From Ruminococcaceae bacterium UBA7127 (GTDB taxonomy: Bacteria; Bacillota; Clostridia; Oscillospirales; Acutalibacteraceae), in the NCBI GenBank assembly GCA_002493005.1, contig DKXL01000029.1:33131-97130 (forward strand): DNA of 64,000 bases, written 5' to 3'. Position numbers and translations under genes: made by a program. Below the pieces are notes generated by a model. The model made no database searches and was not told the origin of the DNA. It worked only from the letters and a program-made list of their open reading frames with translations. Below, piece after piece: positions 27,351-36,406 of the stretch (position 1 is its first letter; every line of letters begins with the position of its first letter).

Positions 27351-28607
27351 ATGAACATTACAATCGATAAAGTTTTTGGAAGAGAAATTATCGACTCAAG
27401 AGGTAACCCGACAGTCGAGGCAGAGGTTGGGTTGTCTGACGGCACATATGCAAAGGCATCCGTACCGTCCGGTGCTTCAACAGGTGAGTTTGAAGCGGTT
27501 GAGTTAAGAGATAACGATGCCCGCTATATGGGCAAAGGCGTAACTCAGGCGGTAAATAATATCAACAAGATAATTGCTCCTGCTTTGTGCGGAGATTCAC
27601 CGTTTGACCAGTGCGCAATCGACAGCAAACTTATTGAACTTGACGGTACCAAGAACAAGCAAAAGCTTGGTGCAAACGCAATTTTGGCTGTGTCGCTTGC
27701 GTGTGCCAAGGCAGCGGCAGGGCATTTTAAGCTACCGTTGTTTAGATATATCGGAGGCAGTTTTGCCGTCAGAATGCCCGTGCCTATGATGAATATTTTA
27801 AACGGAGGCGCGCATGCTGCCAATAATATCGACATTCAGGAATTTATGATAATGCCTGTAAATGCGTGTTGTTTTTCAGAAGGGTTAAGACAATGCTGTG
27901 AAATTTATCATACATTGGGCAAAATTCTCAAAAAGAATAATATGTCAACTTCTGTCGGCGACGAGGGCGGTTATGCACCAAATCTTGATTCGGACGAGCA
28001 GGCAATCGAGCTTATTATCAAGGCAATCGATATGGCAGGCTACAGCACAAACGACATAAAGATTGCGCTTGATGCAGCTGCTTCGGAATGGTATAGTGAC
28101 GGTATTTACAAATTGCCGAAAAGACGTGAAGAGCTTACAAGCGACAAACTTATTGAATATTTTAAGCGTTTGTCATCGCAATATCCCATAATTTCCATAG
28201 AAGACCCTTTGTCAGAACACGATTGGGAAGGCTGGACAAAAATCACCTCGGAAATCGGTTCAAAGGTTCAGCTTGTCGGTGACGATTTGTTTGTAACAAA
28301 TACCAAGCGTTTAAAGCAGGGAATAGACTGCGGCGCTGCAAATGCAATTCTTATAAAAATTAATCAAATCGGCACTCTTACGGAAACACTTGATGCAATA
28401 GATACCGCCCACAAAGCAGGGTATAAGACTGTTATATCGCACAGAAGCGGAGAAACCGAGGACACAACCATTGCCGATCTCGCTGTTGCGGTCAATTCGG
28501 GTCAAATAAAAACAGGTGCGCCGTGCCGAACTGACAGAGTAGCAAAATACAACAGACTTTTGCGCATAGAAAGCGAGATAGTAAATACTTCGCAATACGG
28601 AATTTAG
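27351..28607 (+). CDS. eno: Enolase
   Basis: Glycolytic enzyme converting 2-phosphoglycerate to phosphoenolpyruvate. The 418-aa protein shows [16 protein letters not shown] at the N-terminus, [54 protein letters not shown] and the active-site block [21 protein letters not shown] 27351 with GGAGG 8 nt upstream is preferred to an in-frame start 24 nt earlier. It is a single-gene unit with its own promoter and terminator. Confidence 0.96.
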   Translation: MNITIDKVFGREIIDSRGNPTVEAEVGLSDGTYAKASVPSGASTGEFEAVELRDNDARYMGKGVTQAVNNINKIIAPALCGDSPFDQCAIDSKLIELDGTKNKQKLGANAILAVSLACAKAAAGHFKLPLFRYIGGSFAVRMPVPMMNILNGGAHAANNIDIQEFMIMPVNACCFSEGLRQCCEIYHTLGKILKKNNMSTSVGDEGGYAPNLDSDEQAIELIIKAIDMAGYSTNDIKIALDAAASEWYSDGIYKLPKRREELTSDKLIEYFKRLSSQYPIISIEDPLSEHDWEGWTKITSEIGSKVQLVGDDLFVTNTKRLKQGIDCGAANAILIKINQIGTLTETLDAIDTAHKAGYKTVISHRSGETEDTTIADLAVAVNSGQIKTGAPCRTDRVAKYNRLLRIESEIVNTSQYGI

Positions 28608-28617
28608 TATAAACTGA

Positions 28618-28654
28618 CTTGAGGACAGTTTAATAAAGCTGTCCTCAAGCTTTA
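28618..28654 (+). terminator. Terminator after eno
   Basis: An 11-bp perfect stem (28618-28628 with 28639-28649) with a 10-nt loop, then CTTTATAAT. Confidence 0.75.
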
Positions 28655-28800
28655 TAATAAGCGGGCTTTTAAAAATTGCTGATTTTATGGAAGAATATGT
28701 AAATATTTCTTACATGTCGATAAATGACAAAAGTGTATTCGGCATAATGCACATAAAAACAGATAAAAATTCTACAATTTAAAAGCGCTCTTTACTACAT

Positions 28801-28851
28801 TAATTCATTAACGGAATTAAAATTGATGTAAATATATGATAAAATTATACA
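28801..28851 (+). promoter_or_regulatory. Promoter and adjacent palindrome upstream of the pullulanase genes
   Basis: TTGATG (28823-28828), 17 bp and TATACA (28846-28851). Just upstream, TAATTC-ATTAACG-GAATTA (28801-28819) is a 6-bp inverted repeat at the edge of the -35. A second inverted repeat, ATGTAA-7-TTACAT, lies near 28698-28716. Either could be a regulator site for starch control, but I recognise no operator consensus. Confidence 0.45.
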
Positions 28852-28882
28852 ATGAAATGCTAATAGTCAGGAGGCATTTTTA

Positions 28883-31741
28883 TTGGTTTTTAAAAGGATT
28901 ATCACAGGAGTAATGGCAGCAATTATGATGACAGGTATGTGTATTTCCAATGCTTCGGCAGCAACAAAGAATAAACAACAGGACTATCAGACCTATGCAA
29001 AAAACCTTGATAAAACTACATATTCAGGTAGTGATCTCGGTGCAACCTACAGCAAAAAAGCGACTACTTTCAAGGTTTGGTCGCCGAAAGCGTCAAGTGT
29101 TAAGGTAAATATTTTTGAGCACGGCAGCGACGATGAGGGAGATGCCGGTTCAATTTCATCAAAAGCACTTGTTTTGGACAAAAAAACAGGAGTTTGGTCT
29201 ACTACAATGAATGGTGACCTCAAAAATAAATATTACACCTATACTGTAAAGCATGGTAAAACAGCCAAGGAAACTGCTGATATTTATGCAAAGGCTTGCG
29301 GTGTAAACGGCAAGCGCAGTATGATTGTAGACCTTTCCTCTACCAATCCAAAGGGTTGGGAAGACGACAAGCATGTTCTTGTTTCAAATCAAACCTCAGC
29401 TTCGGTGTGGGAAGTATCTGTCGCAGATTTTTCTTCGTCGGAGTCAAGCGGAGTTTCAGAGAAATACAGGGGTAAGTTTATGGCTTTTACCGAGAACGGA
29501 ACAACCGTAAACGGAGTTCAGGGTGCAGCCCCGACCTGTGTTGATTATCTCAAAAAGCTCGGTGTTAAATATGTTCAGATTATGCCGTTCTATGACTTTG
29601 GTTCAGTTGATGAGAGCAAGGACATAATGGAGCAGTATAACTGGGGTTATGACCCTGTCAACTACAACTGTCCTGAGGGCTCATATTCGACAAATCCATA
29701 CAAGGGTGAAGTCAGAATCAAGGAATGCAAGCAGATGATACAGGCACTCCATAATGCAGGCATAGGCGTTATTATGGATGTTGTTTACAATCATACCTAC
29801 TCAACTGACTCTGCTTTTCAGGCAACCGTACCTAATTATTATTACAGAATGAATGATGACGGTACATTCTCAAACGGTTCGGGATGCAGCAATGACACAG
29901 CGTCAGAGCACGCTATGTTCCGCAAGTTTATGCGTGACTCTGTAACCTATTGGGCAAAGGAATATCACATTGACGGTTTCCGCTTTGATCTTATGGGACT
30001 TCATGATGTTCATACAATGAACAGTATTCGTAATGATCTTGATAATCTCTACGCTGACGGCAGCGGACAAAAAATAATTATGTACGGCGAAGCGTGGGAT
30101 ATGCCGACTAAGTGCGACGACGGCACTGTAATGGCAAATCAAAACAACCTCAAGAAGCTCAATTCACGTATCGGCGCATTTGACGATACAATTCGCGATG
30201 CAATCAAGGGCAGTAACGCAGGAACAGACAAGGGTTTTGTTCAGGAGGGTTCAAAGCGTGCCGCGCTGAAAACCGGAATTGCAGGTCAGTCTGACACAAT
30301 TTCAGGCTGGGCAAAAGCTCCGTCGCAGTGTGTAACTTATACTTCCTGTCATGACAATCTCTGCCTTTATGACAAACTTGTCGATTCGGTATACGGCAAA
30401 GACAGCGAATACCGCAAGCGTTATGAGGATCTTGTTAAGATGAATAAACTTGCAGGCGCAATAGTTATCACCTCACAGGGTATTCCGTTTATGATGGCAG
30501 GCGAGGAGTTTGCACGCAGTAAGGACGGCGATGAGAACTCATATGCTTCAAGCAGAACAGAAAATATGATTGATTGGCAGAATGTCGATAACTATTCGGA
30601 CATTATTGAGTATTATCGCGGATTATATAAAATACGCGATGCATTTGCGGCTTTTTCGGACTGCACTGCAATGACAGCCAACAACATTTCTTATATTCAG
30701 GATCCACCAAAGGGCGTTATGGGCTATGTGCTCAATAATACCGAGGATGATAAATGGAACAAGGTATGTGTGATCTTTAACGGCAGTGAGTCTGCCCAAG
30801 ACATGACTGTAAAGGGCGATTGGGTAGTAATTGCCGATAACGAAAGTGCCGGTTTGCGCAACATCAAAAACATTACCGACACTGTAACTGTTGAGGCTCA
30901 TTCAGCAGTCATTATGGTTGATACAGCAGGATATGACGCTGCGGGAATTTCTGACAGCGAGGGTATCGTAAAAGTAAATTATTATGATAACAAGACAAAT
31001 AAGCTCATCAAAAAACAGGTTTTGTCAGGTGAGCTTGGTTCAACCTATAATGTTACAACACTTGCTTCATCGGTAAATTATGATGTTAAAAAAGCTGAGG
31101 GCGATTCTCAGGGAATTTTTTCCGACCAGATTCTTACTGCTGATGTATATGTTGAAGAATACAGCGGAGAACTGGCGACGGTTACATTTAAGTTTGTTGA
31201 TGAAGAAAGCGGTGCTGAGCTTGAGGATGCGTACCGCATAAGAAACAGAATGGGACAGCAGTATTTTACCCCTGAAATTCCGACAATTAACGGATACAAA
31301 CTTATGCTTGACAAACTTCCGGGTAACGGTGCAGGCAAATTTAATTCAAAGAACACCATTGTAACTTACAATTATGCCCGCATCACTGATAAAAAGGAAA
31401 AATCAACCTGCACAGTGAATGCTGTTTATATGGATGACTCCGGAAATATAATCGAAACAAAGACTATAACCGGAAAAGAAGGTGAGGAGTATGTTCTTCC
31501 CGAGAATGAGTACGAGGAAAAGCATCTTACTGAGGTGTCTGAGAATTCATACGGCAAATTTAAAAAAGGCGAAATCAACGTTATTTTCAGTTACTCATCC
31601 ACTCCGGATCCATTCAAAGAAATGTTGGTTTACGTTGGTATAGGTACAGCTGTTATAATTGCACTGTGCTTTGGTTCAATGATTTATTCAAAAATTCAGC
31701 GCAAGCGCAGATATTGTGCCGCAATGGATATTGATGAATAA
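28883..31741 (+). CDS. Cell-surface type I pullulanase (GH13) with C-terminal membrane anchor
   Basis: Debranching enzyme for alpha-1,6 links of starch and pullulan, 952 aa. It has a signal peptide (cleavage about 26, NASA-A), a CBM48-like N-terminal domain (about 48-150) and a GH13 barrel with the pullulanase mark YNWGYDP, DVVYNHT, nucleophile D369 in GFRFDLMGL, acid/base E403 in YGEAWD and D491 in CHDN. After it come three MucBP-like beta modules (about 690-905), a transmembrane helix (914-936) and a basic tail. No LPxTG motif was seen, so it is held by the helix. UUG start with AGGAGG 8 nt upstream. Its paralogue follows after 61 nt. Confidence 0.92.
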   Translation: MVFKRIITGVMAAIMMTGMCISNASAATKNKQQDYQTYAKNLDKTTYSGSDLGATYSKKATTFKVWSPKASSVKVNIFEHGSDDEGDAGSISSKALVLDKKTGVWSTTMNGDLKNKYYTYTVKHGKTAKETADIYAKACGVNGKRSMIVDLSSTNPKGWEDDKHVLVSNQTSASVWEVSVADFSSSESSGVSEKYRGKFMAFTENGTTVNGVQGAAPTCVDYLKKLGVKYVQIMPFYDFGSVDESKDIMEQYNWGYDPVNYNCPEGSYSTNPYKGEVRIKECKQMIQALHNAGIGVIMDVVYNHTYSTDSAFQATVPNYYYRMNDDGTFSNGSGCSNDTASEHAMFRKFMRDSVTYWAKEYHIDGFRFDLMGLHDVHTMNSIRNDLDNLYADGSGQKIIMYGEAWDMPTKCDDGTVMANQNNLKKLNSRIGAFDDTIRDAIKGSNAGTDKGFVQEGSKRAALKTGIAGQSDTISGWAKAPSQCVTYTSCHDNLCLYDKLVDSVYGKDSEYRKRYEDLVKMNKLAGAIVITSQGIPFMMAGEEFARSKDGDENSYASSRTENMIDWQNVDNYSDIIEYYRGLYKIRDAFAAFSDCTAMTANNISYIQDPPKGVMGYVLNNTEDDKWNKVCVIFNGSESAQDMTVKGDWVVIADNESAGLRNIKNITDTVTVEAHSAVIMVDTAGYDAAGISDSEGIVKVNYYDNKTNKLIKKQVLSGELGSTYNVTTLASSVNYDVKKAEGDSQGIFSDQILTADVYVEEYSGELATVTFKFVDEESGAELEDAYRIRNRMGQQYFTPEIPTINGYKLMLDKLPGNGAGKFNSKNTIVTYNYARITDKKEKSTCTVNAVYMDDSGNIIETKTITGKEGEEYVLPENEYEEKHLTEVSENSYGKFKKGEINVIFSYSSTPDPFKEMLVYVGIGTAVIIALCFGSMIYSKIQRKRRYCAAMDIDE

Positions 31742-31802
31742 TTTTGGTAGTTATTTCCGCGCATTGCGGAATAATATAGAAAAATAAGGAGGAATATTAT
31801 CT

Positions 31803-34800
31803 ATGAGAACTACAAAGAAAATTGTTTCTGCTGTTCTTGCTGTTTGTATGCTTGCCTCAACAAGTGTTGTATCAAGTTTTGCTGCAACTGTCAATGATGA
31901 TGATATGGTTGGTATTACAACGCCGTATTCAACTGCTTGTGAAGCGCTTGACAAAGAATATGCTTACAGCGGAAATGACCTTGGTGCTACCTACGCACCC
32001 GAAAAGACTACCTTTAAGGTATGGTCACCAACTGCAACAGAAGTAAAACTTAACCTTTATGCAACAGGTTCAGATGCTGAAGAAGGTGCAAAAGACCTTG
32101 GTGTATTTGACCTTGAAAAGGTTATGGACGGTGAAAAGTTTACAGGTGTTTGGGCTGTAACTGTTGACGGCGACCTTAAGAATGTATATTATACATATTC
32201 AATTACAGCTGCTCCTACTACAGGCGGCAATGCTGTAAAGAGAGAAACACAGGACATCAACTCTGTTGCAACCGGTGTAAACGGCAACAGATCAATGGTT
32301 TGTGACCTTGATTCAACTGACCCTAAAGGCTGGGAGAATGATAAGCATGTTCTTCTTGATGATGTAACAGCTTCATCAGTTTGGGAACTCCACGTTAAGG
32401 ACTTCTCATATGATCCTGCATCAGGTGTATCTGAAGCAAACAGAGGCAAATTCCTTGCCTTTACAGAAACAGGAACAACTCTTAACGGTGAGGGCGACTT
32501 TGCTACTTGTATTGATTATCTCAAGGAGCTTGGCATTACCACTGTTCAAATTAATCCTTTCTATGATTTCCAGTCAATCAATGAGGCTGGCTCAGACGCT
32601 CAGTTTAACTGGGGATATGATCCGCAGAACTACAATGTCCCCGAGGGTTCATATTCTTCAAATCCATATGACGGTAACGTAAGAATTACTGAGTGTAAGC
32701 AAATGATTCAGGCACTTCACAATGCCGGCATTTCAGTTGTAATGGACGTTGTTTACAACCATACATATTCAACTGATTCTTGCTTCCAGAAAACAGTACC
32801 TAACTACTACTACAGAATGACAAAGTCATCAACATTCTCTAACGGTTCAGGTTGCGGCAACGAATGTGCAACAGAGCGTGCAATGTACAGACAGTTCCTT
32901 GTTAACTCTTGCCGTTATTGGGTAGACGAGTACCACGTTGACGGTTTCCGTTTCGACCTTATGGGTCTTATGGACTGCGAGGCAATGAACGAAATCAGAG
33001 CAAACCTTGACGAAGTTAGCGAGAACATCTCTATGTGGGGTGAAGGCTGGACAGGCGGAACATCAACTGCTCCTACTTATACCTGCACAGGTGAGAGATA
33101 TTACCCTGCAACCCAGGCTAATGCTGCAAAAGTTAACTCAAGAGTTGGCTTCTTTAACGATGCTATTCGTGATGCGGTTAAGGGCAGCGTATTTGAAACA
33201 ACAGGTAAGGGCTTTATCCAGGGCGCAAAGAGCGTTGATAACATCAAGGGTCTTTACTATGGTATTACTGCAAATACTACTAAGAATAAGTGGCAGGCTT
33301 TGGCTCCTGAGCAGTGTGTAACTTATGCTGCATGCCACGACAATGCAACTCTTTATGACAGAATTATTGCATCAACAGGTATGGCTGATTACACCAAGAG
33401 ATACACAGATGCAGTAAAGATGAATAAACTCGCAGGTGCAATTCTTTATACATCACAGGGTGTTACATTTACACTTGCAGGTGAAGAAATGTGCCGTACT
33501 AAGGAAGGCGACGAGAACAGCTACAAGTCATCACCGCTCATTAATATGATAAAGTGGCAGAATGTAGTTGACTATGCTGACGTTATTTCTTACTATAAGG
33601 GTCTTAACAAGATTAAGGCTAACTTCTCACCATTTACCTGCGACGACTCAACATATTCAAATTACACAACATTCAATGTTACAAATAATCTTTCTGTTCC
33701 GTCAGATTTATTCTCATTCACAGTAACAAATGATACACCGGGTGAGTGGAACAAAATGGCTGTTATCTACAACGGCGGAGCTAAAGAGCAGAGCGTTACT
33801 CTTTCTGACAAGTCAGTTACAGACTGGGTTGTAATTGCTAATAATGAGTCAGCAGGCGTTGATAAGCTCGGTGAGGTTACAGGCTCAAGATTTACTGTTC
33901 CTGCTCGCAGTGCACTTATCGCAGTTGATAAGGCAGGCTTTGAGGCTGCTGCTATTGAATCAACAACAGGTAAGGTAAAGGTTAACTTTGTTTATGAGCC
34001 GACAGGCGAAAAGCTTGAGGATTCTGTTGTTTTACAGGGCGAAATCGGTACTAACTACAAGACCGTACCAAGTCCGGGAATCCCTGACACATATGTACTC
34101 AACAGCGTTGAGGGCGTAGAAACAGGCAAGTATTCGTCAGATATGGCTGAGGTTACATACAAGTATGTTGACTATGTTCCGGAATCAATGACTAAGGCTG
34201 ATTTTAACCGTGACGGAATTATTGACGCCAAAGATGTTACAGAGTATCAGAAGTATCTCGCAGAAATGGTTACATTTGACGAAGATCTTGAAGCTATTGC
34301 AGACCTTTCATATGACGGCATTAAGAACGTTCAGGATGCAACAATGCTTTCAAAGCACATTGCAGAACTTCCTGTATCTTCCGGTACAGTTACAATTAAC
34401 TACTACTACACAGATGCCTCAGGTGTACAAAAGAAGCTTGATGATTCAATCGTAATCAATGGCAAGGTTGGCACACCGTATACTTCTGAGAAGTTTAAGG
34501 TTGTTGGCTATGATGTTGATCCCGACAGAGTTCCCGATAATGCTGAAGGCGTAATTCCTTACGGCAGCATCAACGTAGATTACTATTACGTTCCGTCAAG
34601 TCTTGATATTAACATCCATGTTAAGCACAATGGTAGCCTTAAGTGGGCGCCAACACTTTGGATTTGGGGTTCAGATCTTGGTGGAAAGGATTCTGGCAAC
34701 TTTACAGGCGGCACAGCTGCAAAATGGCCGGGCGTTACTATTGCTGACGAAGACGGCGACGGCTGGTTCGAGTATAACTTCACATATGAAGGTGCCGGCA

Positions 34801-34985
34801 CATACAATGTAATTGTATCAAACAACGGTTCTACTAAGACTTCTGACTACAAGGGATTTGTTGAAAATGATCTGTGGATTGTAATTAACGATTCAGCAGT
34901 TTCAGGTGGAACATATCTCAGCTGCTATGCAGAAAATCCTGACCTTAACCCGGATGCAGTAGAAACATCTTACAGAATAGGTTAA
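31803..34985 (+). CDS. Secreted type I pullulanase (GH13) with dockerin and starch-binding-like module
   Basis: A 1060-aa paralogue of the previous gene: signal peptide (about 1-28), CBM48-like domain, and GH13 barrel with YDPQNYN, nucleophile D385 in GFRFDLMGL, E414 in WGEGW and D513 in CHDN. A MucBP-like module follows (about 722-790), then a type I dockerin (about 798-858) with calcium loops DFNRDGIIDAKD and DLSYDGIKNVQD, another MucBP-like module (about 860-930) and a CBM26-like C-terminal module (about 935-1030, TLWIWGSDLGG, KWPGV). The dockerin should place the enzyme in a cohesin-scaffolded amylosome. RBS AAGGAGGA. Confidence 0.93.
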   Translation: MRTTKKIVSAVLAVCMLASTSVVSSFAATVNDDDMVGITTPYSTACEALDKEYAYSGNDLGATYAPEKTTFKVWSPTATEVKLNLYATGSDAEEGAKDLGVFDLEKVMDGEKFTGVWAVTVDGDLKNVYYTYSITAAPTTGGNAVKRETQDINSVATGVNGNRSMVCDLDSTDPKGWENDKHVLLDDVTASSVWELHVKDFSYDPASGVSEANRGKFLAFTETGTTLNGEGDFATCIDYLKELGITTVQINPFYDFQSINEAGSDAQFNWGYDPQNYNVPEGSYSSNPYDGNVRITECKQMIQALHNAGISVVMDVVYNHTYSTDSCFQKTVPNYYYRMTKSSTFSNGSGCGNECATERAMYRQFLVNSCRYWVDEYHVDGFRFDLMGLMDCEAMNEIRANLDEVSENISMWGEGWTGGTSTAPTYTCTGERYYPATQANAAKVNSRVGFFNDAIRDAVKGSVFETTGKGFIQGAKSVDNIKGLYYGITANTTKNKWQALAPEQCVTYAACHDNATLYDRIIASTGMADYTKRYTDAVKMNKLAGAILYTSQGVTFTLAGEEMCRTKEGDENSYKSSPLINMIKWQNVVDYADVISYYKGLNKIKANFSPFTCDDSTYSNYTTFNVTNNLSVPSDLFSFTVTNDTPGEWNKMAVIYNGGAKEQSVTLSDKSVTDWVVIANNESAGVDKLGEVTGSRFTVPARSALIAVDKAGFEAAAIESTTGKVKVNFVYEPTGEKLEDSVVLQGEIGTNYKTVPSPGIPDTYVLNSVEGVETGKYSSDMAEVTYKYVDYVPESMTKADFNRDGIIDAKDVTEYQKYLAEMVTFDEDLEAIADLSYDGIKNVQDATMLSKHIAELPVSSGTVTINYYYTDASGVQKKLDDSIVINGKVGTPYTSEKFKVVGYDVDPDRVPDNAEGVIPYGSINVDYYYVPSSLDINIHVKHNGSLKWAPTLWIWGSDLGGKDSGNFTGGTAAKWPGVTIADEDGDGWFEYNFTYEGAGTYNVIVSNNGSTKTSDYKGFVENDLWIVINDSAVSGGTYLSCYAENPDLNPDAVETSYRIG

Positions 34986-35022
34986 TGAGTTTAGATTTAT
35001 CGTAAAACTTTATAACGCAATA

Positions 35023-35056
35023 AAGGAAGCCCTTTTTAAAGGGCTTCCTTATTTTC
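35023..35056. terminator. Terminator between convergent pullulanase and GH3 genes
   Basis: A 13-bp perfect stem (35023-35035 with 35038-35050) with loop TT, followed by ATTTTC; it could also serve the minus strand. Two further hairpins before the GH3 stop (35131-35149, GGCGGC type, and 35159-35176, ACGACA/TGTCGT) are candidate minus-strand terminators without clear T runs. Confidence 0.8.
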
Positions 35057-35183
35057 TCTTTATAGGGAAATTCAGAAGTTGGGGCGATTATTATACTAAT
35101 CTCTAATAAAAAGTAAACAAAACGTATTGCGGGCAGTGTCATGCCGCCAAACTGTAAGCGACGACACGTTGTCGTTACAACGT

Positions 35184-36377
35184 TTATTCAATCAAGCCGA
35201 TGTCCTGTTTCCACTTTAAAATGCGTTTAACCGATTGGTCAATCTGTCTTTCGGGAATTTCACCGTTTTGAACAGCCTGCAAAACAGCAGGATACTGTAC
35301 ATCAATATCCGAACAGCAGAGAATGTCATTACCGCATTTTGCTGCAAATACTGCGGCGGAATCAGTGCCTGTGTATTCTGTGATTGCGCTCATGGCTAAA
35401 TCATCAGTCATTATTACACCGTTAAATCCCAGTTCGTTGCGGATTATATTATGCACGTTACTTGAAAGAGAAGCAGGGTGCTTGCTGTCCATACAGTCTA
35501 CAATATTGTGCGACACAAGTATACAATCTGCGCCGGAGTCAATGCCTGATATAAACGGTTTGAAGTCGGCGGCTTCAAACTCGGAATACTCACGGTTATC
35601 ATAAGCTATGCCTGTGTGTGTATCCTCGTTGTTGCCATAACCCGGAAAATGCTTGAGCACAGTTCCTAGCTTTTTTGCCTTGCTGATTTCTACAACAGTC
35701 TTGACGAATTTACATTCGTAGTCAACATTTGGACTAAATGATCTGTAATACATAAAAGCATCAGGGTCGGACGTTATGTCGCAGTCGGGAGCCATATTGA
35801 CGTTTATCCCAAGCGACAATAGTAAATCTGCCTTTTCGGTTGCATCTGATTTAATCGCATCCCAGCCGCCTAAAGCATATGTGTCACTCGGGGAGAGAAA
35901 CGGCTCGTCACGAAGATTTGGATTTGAGCTTACACGGACTACAGTACCACCTTCCTCGTCCACGCCGATAAGCAGAGGTATCTCAGCGGCTGACTGATAG
36001 CTTTTTATGTTGTCTGTAATCTCATCTTTTGTCTTGCCCTCAAAATCACGGCCGAATAAGATATAGCCGCCCAAATGATATTTAGAAACGGTTTCGACTG
36101 CGTCTATGTCAGGACAGCGTACATAGAACATCTGACCGACCTTTTCTTCAACAGTCATCTTGTCTATTATATCGTCAAGTTTTTGATTGTTAATTTCTTC
36201 CGGTGACTGAGTTGTCGGAGGAACGGTTGTTTCGTGAGCAGGTGCCTTTGTTGTTTGTAAAACAGTCTGTTTTGCAGTCGATTCAATTTGAGAATTGTCA
36301 CTTGCACAACCGTAAAGCGATGAAGCAATGAGAGCGACCGTAATAGCCGAAATAATTATTTTTTTAAAAACTTTCAT
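35184..36377 (-). CDS. Lipoprotein glycoside hydrolase family 3 (NagZ-like beta-N-acetylhexosaminidase)
   Basis: A 397-aa protein that probably removes N-acetylglucosamine from murein fragments at the outer face of the membrane. The signal peptide ends in the lipobox LYGC (Cys24), and a Thr/Pro linker follows. The GH3 domain has YVRCPDIDAVETVSKYHLGG, GVDEEGGTVVR, the KHFPGYG segment with DTHTG (the His/Asp dyad loop of NagZ), and DDLAMSAI with the nucleophile Asp. Only the single-domain NagZ architecture is present. ATG 36377 after AAGGAAC fits the lipoprotein signal better than the ATG at 36410. It lies 29 nt after the SGNH gene, in one operon. Confidence 0.88.
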   Translation of the reverse strand: MKVFKKIIISAITVALIASSLYGCASDNSQIESTAKQTVLQTTKAPAHETTVPPTTQSPEEINNQKLDDIIDKMTVEEKVGQMFYVRCPDIDAVETVSKYHLGGYILFGRDFEGKTKDEITDNIKSYQSAAEIPLLIGVDEEGGTVVRVSSNPNLRDEPFLSPSDTYALGGWDAIKSDATEKADLLLSLGINVNMAPDCDITSDPDAFMYYRSFSPNVDYECKFVKTVVEISKAKKLGTVLKHFPGYGNNEDTHTGIAYDNREYSEFEAADFKPFISGIDSGADCILVSHNIVDCMDSKHPASLSSNVHNIIRNELGFNGVIMTDDLAMSAITEYTGTDSAAVFAAKCGNDILCCSDIDVQYPAVLQAVQNGEIPERQIDQSVKRILKWKQDIGLIE

Positions 36378-36406
36378 ATTTTGTTCCTTAAAAAAGTGAT
36401 TGGTTA

